Assembly (NCBI GenBank): GCA_900312665.1
Contig: ONZQ02000009.1
Location: forward strand, 1,164,744-1,228,743
Source: Cephalotrichum gorgonifer
Lineage: Eukaryota > Ascomycota > Sordariomycetes > Microascales > Microascaceae
Length of the DNA: 64,000 nucleotides
Direction: 5' to 3'
Shown here: piece after piece, positions 1 to 10,800 of the stretch
Numbering within the stretch: the first letter of the stretch is position 1
Layout: the number at the start of each line of letters is the position of its first letter
Program-made: the position numbers and the translations under genes
Notes under the pieces: model-generated
Database searches by the model: none
Seen by the model: only the letters and a program-made list of their open reading frames with translations
Told to the model about the DNA's origin: nothing

Positions 1-147
1 GACACCCGCCTCCCGCATCTTTGCCCCCCGCCATACCAGACCCAAACCACCAACTTCCACGCTCTCCCAAGCCAACCACCTCTAAATCCACGAACCGACG
101 CTCCTCCGATAAAAAGGGCCACCGAACAAAAACATAATCCCGCAGAC

Positions 148-448
148 ATGTCCCGCGAAGAGTACCAGATCCCCACCGGCGACCTCGGTTCCGGCCCCAA
201 GTTCGACACCGCCCCCCAGCCGTCGCGCCTCAGCTACATCTGCGGCGACTGCGGCCTCAAGTCGTCCCAGCACCAGACCGTCCCGTTCCTTCGGTGCAAG
301 GAGTGCGGTTGCCGTATCCTGTACAAGGAGAGGACGAAGAGGTAAGCCGGGAATGCCCTGAATCCGTCCCCTCTGTGATTACTAAAGCCTTGCCTGGTTA
401 CTAACTTTTTTTCTCTCTTCCAGGATGGTCCAGTTTGAGGCGCGATAG
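148..448 (+). CDS. rpb12: RPB12/RPABC4, shared subunit of RNA polymerases I, II and III
   Basis: Two exons (148-341, 424-448) give a 72-residue protein, the usual size for this subunit. The visible hallmark is one zinc ribbon: YICGDCG near residue 31 and RCKECGCR near residue 50, the CxxC...CxxC pair that binds one zinc. The C-terminus after splicing is RMVQFEAR, the near-invariant end of the family, and this settles the intron (GTAAGC donor at 342, CAG acceptor ending at 423). In the family this small protein sits in the Rpb3/Rpb11-like assembly platform of all three nuclear polymerases. It converges on GPN1, with about 300 bp between the stop codons. Confidence 0.96.
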
Positions 449-746
449 TCGGGTCAGGAGGGAAATGGTACGATGGTTTTTTCTGGGCCGGGGTTTGTGT
501 TTGACTGCTAGGACGCATGGGCGGAGCTTGGGCGTTGGGTATATACGTTGCTTGACATGAAAATGGGGGAGGGAGAGAGCATATCAGACAACACTTTGAC
601 CGCGGCTAGGGTCACGCCGCGGAAGAAGAGAGAGTCTGGTTTGAATGGTATCATCAATGCGGTGTCTATCTTTTTTTTCGTCCCCGTATTGCGCCACTTA
701 ACTCCCGAACCAATCTTGTCCAAATCATTTGTTGTAGGTGCCCCCC

Positions 747-2053
747 TCACTGCCTCTGCGAGTGGAGATACTTGGCATAACTCGCCTGCGCCTCGATGGT
801 GTCCTCCGCCCCGAGAGCCGCCTCGTACCTCCCCTGCAGGCCGGCGCTCCCGCCCACGTCGTCGGGATACTCCACCTCGTCGTCCCCGCTGCTCTCCTCG
901 TCCTTGTCCACGATGTCCGACGGCTCCGTCTGCACCGACATGCCCTTCATCATCTTCTCCAGCTCCTTGTCCCTGTTCTTCCGCTTCTCCTCGTCCTTCA
1001 TGTCCCGCAGCTTGTCCAGCTCGGGCTGGTAGTCGGCCTCGAACTCCTGGGCCTTGGCCCTCACGGCCTCGAAGAACTCGTCCATGCCCGTGCCCAGGCG
1101 CGAGCTGACGCCGACGACGCTCAGGTGCGAGTAGAACTCCTCGAGGATGAGGCTCATGGACTGCAGCAGGCTGCTGCCGTACCCTGACCCGCCCTCGCCG
1201 CCGTCGGCCTCGGTCCTGGCCTGCTCCTCCTGGAGGGCGCTGGCCAGCGCGTCGTAGTCCGTCATCCACTCCTTGGCGAAGCTGGCGTCCTGGACGTCGG
1301 TCTTGTTGAAGACGAGGATCATGGGGAGCTTGGTCTTGTAGAGGATGCTGCAGGCGTAGAGCATGTTGCTCATGAAGGTGCTAGTGGAGGTCGTCCGGGG
1401 CGTGTCGATGATGTACGCGAGGACTGTGGGGAAGGAGGAGGCGAGGGTCTCAGTGAGGATGGTGCCGCTTGCGGACCAGACGAAGACTTCGATTTGGCCG
1501 GCTGGAATGAGGAGTCGTTAGCGGCATGGCCCGGAGCTTGGACTTTCCCGCCGTAGGGAATATCCCGCCGTGGGCATCCAGGGAAACTTACGAGTATCAA
1601 CGATGATGTGCTTGACAGGCTTGCGATCGGGCTGCTCGGGGTCAGGCATCGCTCGCTTCTCTAGCAAGCCGATCATCTGGTCGACCTTTGTCGCGAACAG
1701 GTTTAGCGAGGTCATGATGGCGCCGTTGGGCCCAAGGTTGTAGTGTTTCATGACATCTTTGTACTTGATCGACTGGCGGATGTCGATGTTGCAGTCGAAG
1801 GGGAGGTTGACCGTCGCGGGGTCGAGGTTGATGACGTAGGGAGGGGTGTCCTTTGAGTGTAGGTGAGAGTTGATGCGTCTCATGAAGGTCGTCTTTCCCG
1901 AACCTGCCCGGGGGGGTTTGGGGTTAGTATAGGGACGGCCTAATCCGGTGTTCCCGGGGGTGCCTTACCAGCCATGCCCACGCAGACGATCGCAACGGGG
2001 CGCTCCTCGCCCTTGGGCTGCGCATCAGATGCTGAGGCTGATGTGGATGCCAT
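747..2053 (-). CDS. gpn1: GPN-loop GTPase 1 (Npa3/XAB1 family)
   Basis: Three exons on the minus strand (2053-1969, 1903-1592, 1501-747) encode 383 residues. The first intron splits the P-loop, and splicing restores GMAGSGKTTF at residues 26-35. Downstream come the family-defining Gly-Pro-Asn loop (YNLGPNGAIM), VDTPGQIEVF at the second splice junction (switch region) and FNKTDV (G4, base recognition). The last 100 residues are charged and acidic, as in orthologues. GPN1 is known to act with GPN3 in cytoplasmic assembly and nuclear import of RNA polymerase II. The ATG at 2053 is the only one that puts a short leader before the P-loop. It is divergent from the tyrosyl-tRNA synthetase gene, and the intervals are otherwise free of features. 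Confidence 0.95.
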
Positions 2054-2688
2054 CACGAAGGTGTCGGAAGGATGTGAGTGGGTCTCGTGCAGGATGGATG
2101 AGTTAAAATTATTTAAAGCTTCTTCAGCACCTGGAGGACCTCAATTTACTCCATGTGTTCTCTATAAGTTATGTCGTGGTAGCAAAGGCCTTGTAGTTAT
2201 GACGGCCGAAATTTCACTGGAGCTATGCTGCGCGGGGGAGGGGCAGAGAGTCGTGCAAGTACACTAGAGAATTTATGCATCTACCAGCATCATGATGATG
2301 AAGCGGGGGACTAACTATATGTGGTGGCGTAGTGTGGCGGGTAAGCCGGGCAGAATCGACCAAAAATTTAGGCGGTGAGGCTTGGAACACCCCGCCAATT
2401 GACTCACGCCCCACTCCGAAACACCCACCCTTGCCCCTCCAGCAGAGGGGCGTATATGCTTGAATGGAGGGGCTCTCTCCAATCCAGGCCAGCGCATTGA
2501 CTCACACCCCACCATAGAACGTTTTCTCGAAGACAAGATATATCCCAGCGGAAGCGGCATACGTTCTCTTAAGCGACGAGAGGAATCGATTTACTTTTCA
2601 CGCCATCATCTCCGCATTCCCGCGTAACAGCACTCGAATACCACCTCCGCTCTCCCACCTCGACAGAGAACAGCGCGCATCCGGGACC
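2054..2688. promoter_or_regulatory. Divergent promoter interval between GPN1 and tyrosyl-tRNA synthetase
   Basis: A 635-bp interval between two start codons on opposite strands. Apart from the two TGACTCA sites listed separately it has no coding potential that I can support. The part next to the synthetase is CT-rich, as is common for fungal 5' leaders. Confidence 0.6.
2400..2504. promoter_or_regulatory. Pair of TGACTCA sites (CPC1/Gcn4-type)
   Basis: TGACTCA occurs at 2400-2406 and 2498-2504, about 280 and 185 bp upstream of the tyrosyl-tRNA synthetase ATG. The similarity extends beyond the core: ATTGACTCAC followed by one variable base and CCCCAC in both copies. TGACTCA is the known recognition site of Gcn4/CPC1 bZIP activators, which raise amino-acid biosynthesis and many aminoacyl-tRNA synthetase genes during amino-acid starvation (cross-pathway control). 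That this gene responds is inference. Confidence 0.6.
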
Positions 2689-4236
2689 ATGGCGGAATTG
2701 ACGAAGGAGCAGGCGTTCTCCCTGATCGAAGAGAACCTGACCGAGGTTCTAAACCCGGAGATTATCAAGGCCGTCCAGGATGAAGGGCGACCCGTCAAGA
2801 TCTACTGGGGTAAGACCCATACCCGCCCTCCCACCGGCCTGGCGTGGTTTGCGCCCGCAGGATGAAGGACCAAACGCAGCCTCACCGCATTCCCCCCCCT
2901 CAAACAAGAGCCCCGCTAACTTTTCCTTTGCGTAGGTACGGCAACCACTGGCCGGCCTCACTGCGGCTACTTCGTCCCGGCGATAAAGATCGCGCAGTTC
3001 CTGGCCGCAGGTTGCGACATGACCATCCTCCTCGCCGACATCCACGGCTTCCTCGACAACCTCAAGGCGCCCATCGAGCTGGTCCAGTACCGCGCCCAGT
3101 ACTACAAGTACGTCATCACGGCCCTCCTCGAGGCCGTGGGTGTGCCCACGACGAGGTTGAGGTTCGTCCTTGGCAGCTCCTACCAGAAGAGCGACGACTA
3201 TGTCATGGACATCTTCAAGCTCAGCTCGCTGGTATCTCAGAACAATGCGAAGAGGGCGGGCGCGGAGGTTGTCAAGCAGTCGGACGATGGGCCGCTTAGC
3301 GGGCTGCTGTACCCCATTCTTCAGGTCCTGGACGAGCAGTACCTTGACTGCGATGCTCAGTTCGGAGGTAGGTGCCGAACCTGGTCTTCTCATTTCGTAG
3401 AAAGGTAACATGCTCATCAGACGCAGGACTCGACCAGAGGAAGTTGTTCACGGCCGCGACAGAGTGGCTGCCCAAGCTAGGATACAAGAAGGTAGGTTAC
3501 ACGCACATTCCTGAGAGATCCTGGCAGTTCAACTAACTCGAGCCTCGAACCCGATCAGAGGGCCCACCTCATGAACCCGATGGTCCCCGGTCTACAAGGG
3601 AGCAAGATGAGCTCTAGCGAGCCGGACAGCAAGATCGATGTCCTGGACGCCCCCAACGTCGTAACGAAGAAGCTGCGGTCCGCGTTCGCGGCGCCCAAGG
3701 TCGTCGAGGATAACGGCATTCTATCCTTCGTGGAGTTCGTCCTGCTCCCAGCCGCGGGGCTCAAGGGCAAGAAGGAGTTCCTGGTCAGCAGGGAGAGGGA
3801 CGGCCTCGAGCCTCTGGTCTACACGGATATCGCGGCGATGCACGAGGATTACAGGAATGAGATTGTGAGTTTCTCGCCATGAATAGTCATGCTTTCCGGG
3901 CTGGCGACATTCGGTACTCGAAGCTGTGTTACTAACCTACGGGTTTTTTCCTTTTAATAGTTGACGCCTCAGCTCCTGAAGCCGGCGGTGGCGACGGCCC
4001 TGAATGACCTCCTGGCGCCCATCCAGGCGGCGTACAACGCCTCGCCGGAGTGGCAAGCGATAGCGGAGAAGGCCTACCCGCCAGAGGAGGGGAAGAAGAA
4101 GGTGAAGAAGGTCAAGAACAAGGGGACCCGCTACCCCGGACAGGTGGCCGCCGACGGGGCGCTGCCCGTCAGGCCGAAGGAGGAGGCGGGCGACGCGGCG
4201 CAGGTCGACGGCGTGGAGGCGCCGGCGGAGAACTAG
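2689..4236 (+). CDS. tys1: Cytosolic tyrosyl-tRNA synthetase
   Basis: Five exons (2689-2809, 2936-3367, 3427-3491, 3559-3864, 3961-4236) give 399 residues, the length of yeast Tys1. It charges tRNA-Tyr with tyrosine. Class I signatures are present: the HIGH-type motif is GRPHCGYF at residues 46-53, split from the preceding tryptophan by intron 1, and KMSSS is at 222-226. QFGGLDQRK, the tyrosine/ATP pocket segment, is formed across intron 2, which confirms that junction. The C-terminus is a lysine-rich stretch (KKKVKKVKNK) plus an acidic tail rather than the S4-like domain of bacterial and mitochondrial enzymes, so this is the cytosolic type. No mitochondrial targeting peptide is seen. Promoter TGACTCA pairs suggest cross-pathway control. 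Confidence 0.96.
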
Positions 4237-5054
4237 TTGTATCCCGTGGGTACGCGGTTCTGTTCAGGCATCCTTCCTGTTCATTTTGCGCTTGAGAGAC
4301 GGTGGTAGTCCCGATTTTGTAAATATTTGCGGCTGTCCGTCGGAGCTGTGTCTATGTTGGTGGGCGCCTCATCTTCCAGAAGCGGAAGCATTCCAAGCGC
4401 CTGAAAGACCATGGAATATATACCATGCAACTAGGAAATGTCTTTTCTCCAAAGTAAAATCAGTGATATATCAGAAAGCGGGTATCATACATGTATTATC
4501 ATAAATCGTAAAGCGTAAAGTCAAATAGAAATATACCAACACTCTCGATACCCCGGCCATGTAAAAACAGGAAGCCCATGCATCATCCATCGTAAGTCAT
4601 GAAGGGTAAAATAGTAAAACATGCTAGCTTAAATGCAACAAGAATCTGCTTACCCGCTGTGTGAAATAGGAGAACCTCTCTCCGCCATGGTTAAAACAGC
4701 CGTCATATACCATCCGTCGTAAGTCATAATGTGTGAACAATGAAAGATGCCAAATATGAATGCAAGAGCGCTCTCCGTCCCCGCCATGTAACGAAAGCCA
4801 TCCAAAGAAGTAAGAAAAAAAAATTCACCTCCGTTTGGGTATAGGATGCTTTCATGTCTCGTAAAACGCATTGCTTCGTAAACTCCATGCCCACCAACAT
4901 GCATGCAGAAAGAGCAATAGAAAGGAAAAAGGAGAAGTAAAGATGAGGGGGGAATGAAAAGAAAATGAAACGAAATGATAGGAAAGGAAAGGAAAGGATG
5001 GAAAGAGCGGAGAGAAAGAAAATGCTCTGACTCCTTAAACGGATACCGTAAACT
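4237..5054. other. Tail-to-tail intergenic interval with diverged direct repeats
   Basis: 818 bp, A-rich on the plus strand, between the stop codons of the synthetase and the CorA-like membrane gene. No ORF resembling a protein. It holds the direct repeats listed separately and probably the 3' UTRs of both neighbours. Confidence 0.5.
4553..4790. repeat. Imperfect tandem repeat, about 127-bp period
   Basis: CATCCATCGTAAGTCAT at 4584-4600 recurs as CATCCGTCGTAAGTCAT at 4711-4727 (16 of 17 bases). Each is preceded at similar distance by a CCGCCATG..AAAACAG-like block (4553-4570; 4681-4700). A third partial block, GTCCCCGCCATGTAA, lies at 4777-4791. The string before the third block (GAATGCAAGAGCGCT, 4758-4772) has a close relative at 42919-42932, downstream of another minus-strand gene. 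Confidence 0.55.
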
Positions 5055-7805
5055 TTAAACAGGAGGCGAAACGTCCTTGATGCCAGCTGCATCTGGATTC
5101 ACCAGTGTATCCGCCCGGTCGAACCTATGGCCCTGGTCGTCGTCATCGTCTTGGTCATCATCGTCGTCCATGTCGTAAACACGTTCATCAGCGCGAGTAT
5201 CCTCCTCCTCGAAGGGCAGCTCCGGTGCCATTCTTCCTCCCAGGCCAGTCTTGATCATCCACTTAGCGAATCGGGTGACGAACGGTGATATCCAGTCCAC
5301 GAGGAAGACGAGGCCCATGAGGACCACGAATACGGCCACAACGTAGATGAACTTGGGCTTCTCAAATGGTATGACGCTCGCTTCCATGCCGAATAACGCT
5401 AGGCTCACGAGTAACGGGGACAACACCTTTTTGGAGAGAGGGGCCGAAAGAGTCAGAGATCAAGTACCGAGGGAGAGGGAGAAAAAAAAAGGGGGGGAAG
5501 GTTGAGACAAGAAGAATGATCTCACTTTTAAGGTCAAACTCGCGACAATACCACTCTTTTCGACAGTCTTGGCACTCTGCAGGCTAAGGTCGTCGTTTAA
5601 CTAACGGAACAAAAAGGAGCCAAGGTCAGTAAGCCCCTCCTTGAATTTGAATGCGGAGTGGTCCCGTATTTTGGCACGGACTGGATGGAAGGTTTGAAAA
5701 GGGGGAGGGGATAAAGAAGAAAAAAAAGCCGGGGGGGGGGGGGGGTAGAAAGAGAGAAAAAGAAAACATACCCCACGATTATAGGTCTTACAGGTGCTCT
5801 GTAGTTTGAGCAGTTGCTGTAGGACATATTCCAGCCTCCGAAACTCCGCGCGGATCGTCGACAAGATCTCGCCCATCTCCTCCCCGTCAAAGTACCCCAA
5901 ATGACCATCCTTGCAAAATGATTCCCACCGGTCAAGGATGGCGCGCAGAGTGTCGACAACGGCTCCCAAGAGGGCGGCCATACCGCCCACCCACTCAAAC
6001 GAATACTTTGCCTGACCCTGAGATTGCGCTGCGGTTCTCCTCACTGATACGTGCTTCTCGACGGCCCTGGTTAGGTCATCTGCGAACGTCTCCCAATAGT
6101 CTGCACCCAGTGAAAGTCGAAGTCCGAATCGAGTTAGAAAATACATCCGCGGGTCGATGGTTGGACCCAGGGATTCGTCAATCTTGTCGGCGGCGATGTG
6201 GTCTCCAACATAGACCTCTTGATCTGGATCATCCTCCTCCCCGTCATCCTCCGCGTCATCCTCTCTGCCCTCTCCATCCTCCTCTTCGGCATCCGCATCG
6301 CTCTTCCGGAAAGGAGACTCGAGAGCATAGTCGTCCACGCCGGAAAAGAGTCCGTAGGCGGTGTAGTTCGAGAAGGAGTTGCCGCTAATCACCACTGACA
6401 TCTGGCTGTGTTGCAGGTAGGTTTTCTTCCCGGGTTTAAGGCCCAGGAAGGACACGTCCTTTACATACTCGGTCTCCTCCTTGCGATCTTGGGCGTCCGT
6501 AAAGTGCAGTCTGTAGCACGGTAGATCGAACTGCATTTTGAATGGGGCATGTCCCCCACGCTGCACGAAGAAGGGATGGAATGTTTAGTAGGGATCCCAA
6601 GGGGAGGGGGAACTGCAAACCGGGTTGAAGACGAAAGAGACATACTGGTATTGTAACAGTAAGGCTTGGCCAACATTTAATATGGGGCACAAGCACGTTC
6701 CGTAGAGCGTCGACTTCCAAAGTCGACGCCAGAAAAAGGAGGGCCGGTATGTACTCCCGATTCTTGTGTAGGTCCCGAACATACCTGTTTGGCGCTTGTT
6801 AAGTATACGGGTGTATCCACGAGAGAAGAAAACGGAGCCGAGGGTCCCCCGGGGGGGGGGGGGGGGGGGGGGGNNNNNNNNNNNNNNNNNNNNNNNNNNN
6901 NNNNNNNNNNNNNNNNNNNNNNNNNNNNNNNNNNNNNNNNNNNNNNNNNNNNNNNNNNNNNNNNNNNNNNNNNNNNNNNNNNNNNNNNNNNNNNNNNNNN
7001 NNNNNNNNNNNNNNNNNNNNNNNNNNNNNNNNNNNNNNNNNNNNNNNNNNNNNNNNNNNNNNNNNNNNNNNNNNNNNNNNNNNNNNNNNNNNNNNNNNNN
7101 NNNNNNNNNNNNNNNNNNNNNNNNNNNNNNNNNNNNNNNNNNNNNNNNNNNNNNNNNNNNNNNNNNNNNNNNNNNNNNNNNNNNNNNNNNNNNNNNNNNN
7201 NNNNNNNNNNNNGGGGGGGGGGGGGAGGGCCTCACTTACACCAGTTTCCTCCGCCCATGTATTCCATATTGCTTTGTCTTCTCGGGACTCGAGGGCTATG
7301 TTGATATGAGAAAAAAGAATCTTTTCCCAAGGGAAGGAGTTCGGAGATTTATAAGATTTCTTACCGTGCTCGTCCTAAAGTATTCGTAAAGCCCGGCAGG
7401 CGTGAGTGGCATCTCTAGGTCACTCCCGCGATCAACGGGGATCTCAACCCCCAAAGGATCGATCAACCTCTCATCAACCCAAGCGTCCCGGACAAGTTCC
7501 TTGATCGGCTTTTGCCCCTGCTTCCCAGACGTTGGACCCAGCACTTCCTCATAGTTCAGTCCTCTACAGAACTCGCTGACCTGTATCCACACCCGTGACG
7601 GGGCTGTGGTGTCGTCTGTTAGACAGTAGGATAGTCTATCCTTGTTCGTCAGAGCCGGCTTTTTCCGATGCCGGTGATTCCCACCCTGATCGATGAGTGT
7701 TTTGAGAAAGCCATCTCCGTAATGAACTTTCTGGCACGTATTGAACGCCTCTGGCCATTCCGAGGGCAGCTTATCCCGGGAAGAGGAGCAGCAGCACCGC
7801 GCCAT
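5055..7805 (-). CDS. Fungal membrane protein with CorA-like C-terminal topology
   Basis: Six exons on the minus strand (7805-7365, 7295-7240, 6784-6646, 6560-5772, 5600-5526, 5426-5055) join in phase to 623 residues even though an assembly gap lies in intron 2. I recognise no named family. The N-terminal 147 residues are soluble with a cysteine cluster (RCCCSSS) at the start. A middle part has a strongly acidic segment (EEEDGEGREDDAEDDGEEDD). A long helical part leads into two C-terminal hydrophobic segments (about 502-520 and 526-546), followed by an acidic tail. Two closely spaced C-terminal helices after a helical cytosolic part resemble CorA-type Mg2+ channels. The end of helix 1 reads LFGMEAS where true CorA proteins have Gly-Met-Asn. 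A transport role is therefore speculative. Membership in the fungal CorA-like membrane proteins of unknown function is my best guess. Confidence 0.75.
6874..7212. other. Assembly gap (339 N) flanked by G homopolymers
   Basis: The N run is bordered by 23 G on the left (6851-6873) and 13 G on the right (7213-7225). It lies within intron 2 of the CorA-like membrane gene. The true sequence may be just a long poly-G (poly-C on the sense strand) that could not be read through, so the gap length is probably arbitrary. Confidence 0.9.
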
Positions 7806-10800
7806 GTGTTCAGTCTTTTGTCTCTAGAGAACTAGAGAACTAGGGAAGAATCTGGAAGAAGGGGGGGGGGTTTGGTTTGACTTTGATTTTGTCTCCAGGA
7901 CCACGAGAAGATAGGAGGGCTATTAGTTGGGCGGTATGGTTTATATTAAAGGACGGACATAAGCGGGAGCTCCTCGGTTCGCAACCAGCTGCCCGTCGCT
8001 CTTGTTATGGCCCAACGACCAATTTCGTTCCGGCACGCTCCCAACCCGACACCGTTTTCGTCCCCTCGGTCTTGTGATCGCCTTGGTGTGCAGGAAGGTG
8101 TCCAGGTTCCTGCTGCCCAACGGCGGCAAACTGCCCTTCGGCACACTTCCAACCCGGCACCGTTTTCTTCCGGTCGTCCTAACGAGTAGACACCTTCCTG
8201 GTCGGGCAGTTTCCACATCTGGGATTGGAGCACGAGGGACAGTGCTGAACGGCGATAGCCAAGGGTGTCGCGCCGCAGATACACTAGAATGGGTGGTTGG
8301 CGAAGGCTTCAGTTCTAGTATATGCAACATTGGGCATCAACACACGATGGGGGGAGGGTGTGTGTGTGTGTGTTGGCGGGGGATTACTCACACATGACCA
8401 TATGTAGAAGGCCTTCCGAGGCTTGTGCTAAAATAAGTGACTCTCCGGTTAGAGGCGACGGACGACTAGATGGGAGAGACGTGTCCCGCACGAGGGGACC
8501 GTGGCTGTGGCTGCGCCCACGAGATGCACAATGTGATGCGATGTGGAGACCTGCGGTGCGATATGACGCGATGATATTAAAATATATACCTCTCGAAAAG
8601 GCCCGCCTGCTGCCAACGGAAAAGACGCGCCGCTATAGGTGGAATCGGCCTGCCAACAGCTTTCTGCGCCCCATCCCCATTCTCCCGGTGCTTGTTCTGT
8701 CTGCGTGAGATTCGGATTCCATGAGGGCGCCGGTGGGCATGGATGGCGGTGAGAAAGCGAGATCGGGATTGGGGACAACGGGTGCTTGGAGGCTGGCGCA
8801 TCAGCGGCCTGTAGTTCCGCCCCTGCCTCGTGAAGATACTATTTTTTTTGCCAGTATTGAGGTTAGTGATAAGGATATGTAAGCTTGTCGTTGTCACTGC
8901 ATTGCACTTTGGCAGCCTTCCAATCGCGCCCTCGCGCACTAGCGCAAAGTTGCACTTTCGTTCCAGGACATGTTGGATTCGCGGGTCGCGCGCCGTCGCC
9001 ATCCCTCGCCCTGATAGAACCTCGAACCGGGGGGTTGACACACCTGTGAACTCTTCATTATCATAAACATATATATAAGAACACCCGCTCACCTTACATG
9101 GCGTAACACGGCAGGAGAACTACTTCGAGAGAGGCCATCCCTTTTCGTTCGGCGCACCCTTTGTTTATGATATTTCTCCGAGTTTGACTATTACTTGCAA
9201 ATTTGGTAAGAAGCTAAGCCGAGTGTATCTCCCTAATCTCCCTTTTAGAGGAGGTACTTATTACTTAGCTACACAAATAGGTTGGGGGTGAACAAAAGAG
9301 GTGGGGGCAATCATTGCGAATCAGGACATGTTCTGGCTTGGGGTACGCTTGTCTCTTCCAATCAGGGGTGGGGTGAGGTTCTGGGAGCAAGCCATTGGGA
9401 GTGGGGACTGGTGTTCAGGGGTTCTCGTTCTCACCGAGAACGCTCCCTCGAACAGCCGTTCGTGCAAATTTTAAGCCCACGCACTCTTCAGATCCGGCTT
9501 TGGCTGAGGCTGAGGTGAGACAGTGCCGGGAACCCACTGAACCAAAGTGTACTTGTACAAGGTTCCAACCAAGTATATTCCAGGGCTCCAAGTCCAGTAT
9601 GTGGATATCACCACACCAGAAGACAACCACCAAATGGTTGGATACACCGAGAGTGAAAAGTCCCGCCCCCACATACTCGAAGTTCGAGCCTCATTTTCGA
9701 GCCTTGTTTCGTTTTTTTTTTCTCTCTTAACCTTGCTTTTCTTTCCCTTTTCAATGCTATCTTCGTTTTGGATTAATAAGACCCCTTCGGTACGTACAAG
9801 TAGTACTCATAGACAGACAGAGCAGGCCGTGCGTTCGAACCAGGGAAGAACGACACGGGACCTGCGGAACCGAGACCCTACGAGTGTGGGACAGGGAGCC
9901 GGTATCGGCCCGTCGAAGTAGTAGGACCTCCCGAACCGGGCCGGATTAAGGGGGAATCTGTGCATACGCCCGTATTAGCGGCATCGTGGTAAGTGTGTCT
10001 TGCAGGAATACTGGCGAGCCGCATGAACATCCATCTCCTTGTACATACCGGTTCGCTACCATGTCACTCGTGCTTGTGGATTCAAACTTCACGCGTGTTA
10101 GTTAAGCATTAGTGCCAGATAATAAAAAGGAAGGGGCGCGTTGCGCCGTGGGATCGCGTGGCAAGGATCTGGCAGAAACGTCCGGTCCGTCGGCCGGCAC
10201 TCGGCTCTTCAAGGGCGGAGCGTAACATGGTGCCGAATGGTGGCTTGAGTCCCCCCCCGGTTCTAAGGTTGCTAACTATTGGCAAGACGTCAGGCGAGGC
10301 GAGCGGGTAACTGGCCAATGCGCAAGCCACGACCGGTCTGAGTACCTGTTCAGGGCCGACCGCCCCTTATCGACACGAACGAACACGAGGCCGTTCACGA
10401 CCAGCCCCCCCATCCAACTACCCCCACACTCAAAATCAACCCGGCCAGTGATATGCTGAGAGTAATATTGCTATGTTCCGCTCAGATGCTTGCCCGCGGA
10501 GAAAATCGAAAGGAGAAGAAAAGCAAAAGGCTCGTCTCTGAAGAAAGGGCGAAGACTTCCCCACGTCGAAGTACCTGAACTCCTAAGTCCGCCCCGGCTT
10601 TACTTGTAGCTGTGGAGAACGAGGTGAGAGAGATGGGCGTACGATTGGGTTTAGATGCTTTCGATTGGTCTCGCTGCCAGGACAAGGGATAATGCTACGT
10701 AGCACAAACTTGTACTAGTAATAAATAATAAAAGTATGAGTTCGGAGCAGCCCTCTCCCGAAGAAGAACGGGCTTGTCTCAAAAAAGGAAAGGTTTCAGG

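Noticed and set aside
8020..8200. Possible RIP-mutated duplication
   Set aside because: The repeat is only about 34 bp and the transitions are too few to infer RIP.
10050..10105. T-arm-like sequence GTGGATTCAAACTTCAC, possible tRNA
   Set aside because: No matching acceptor stem or anticodon arm upstream.
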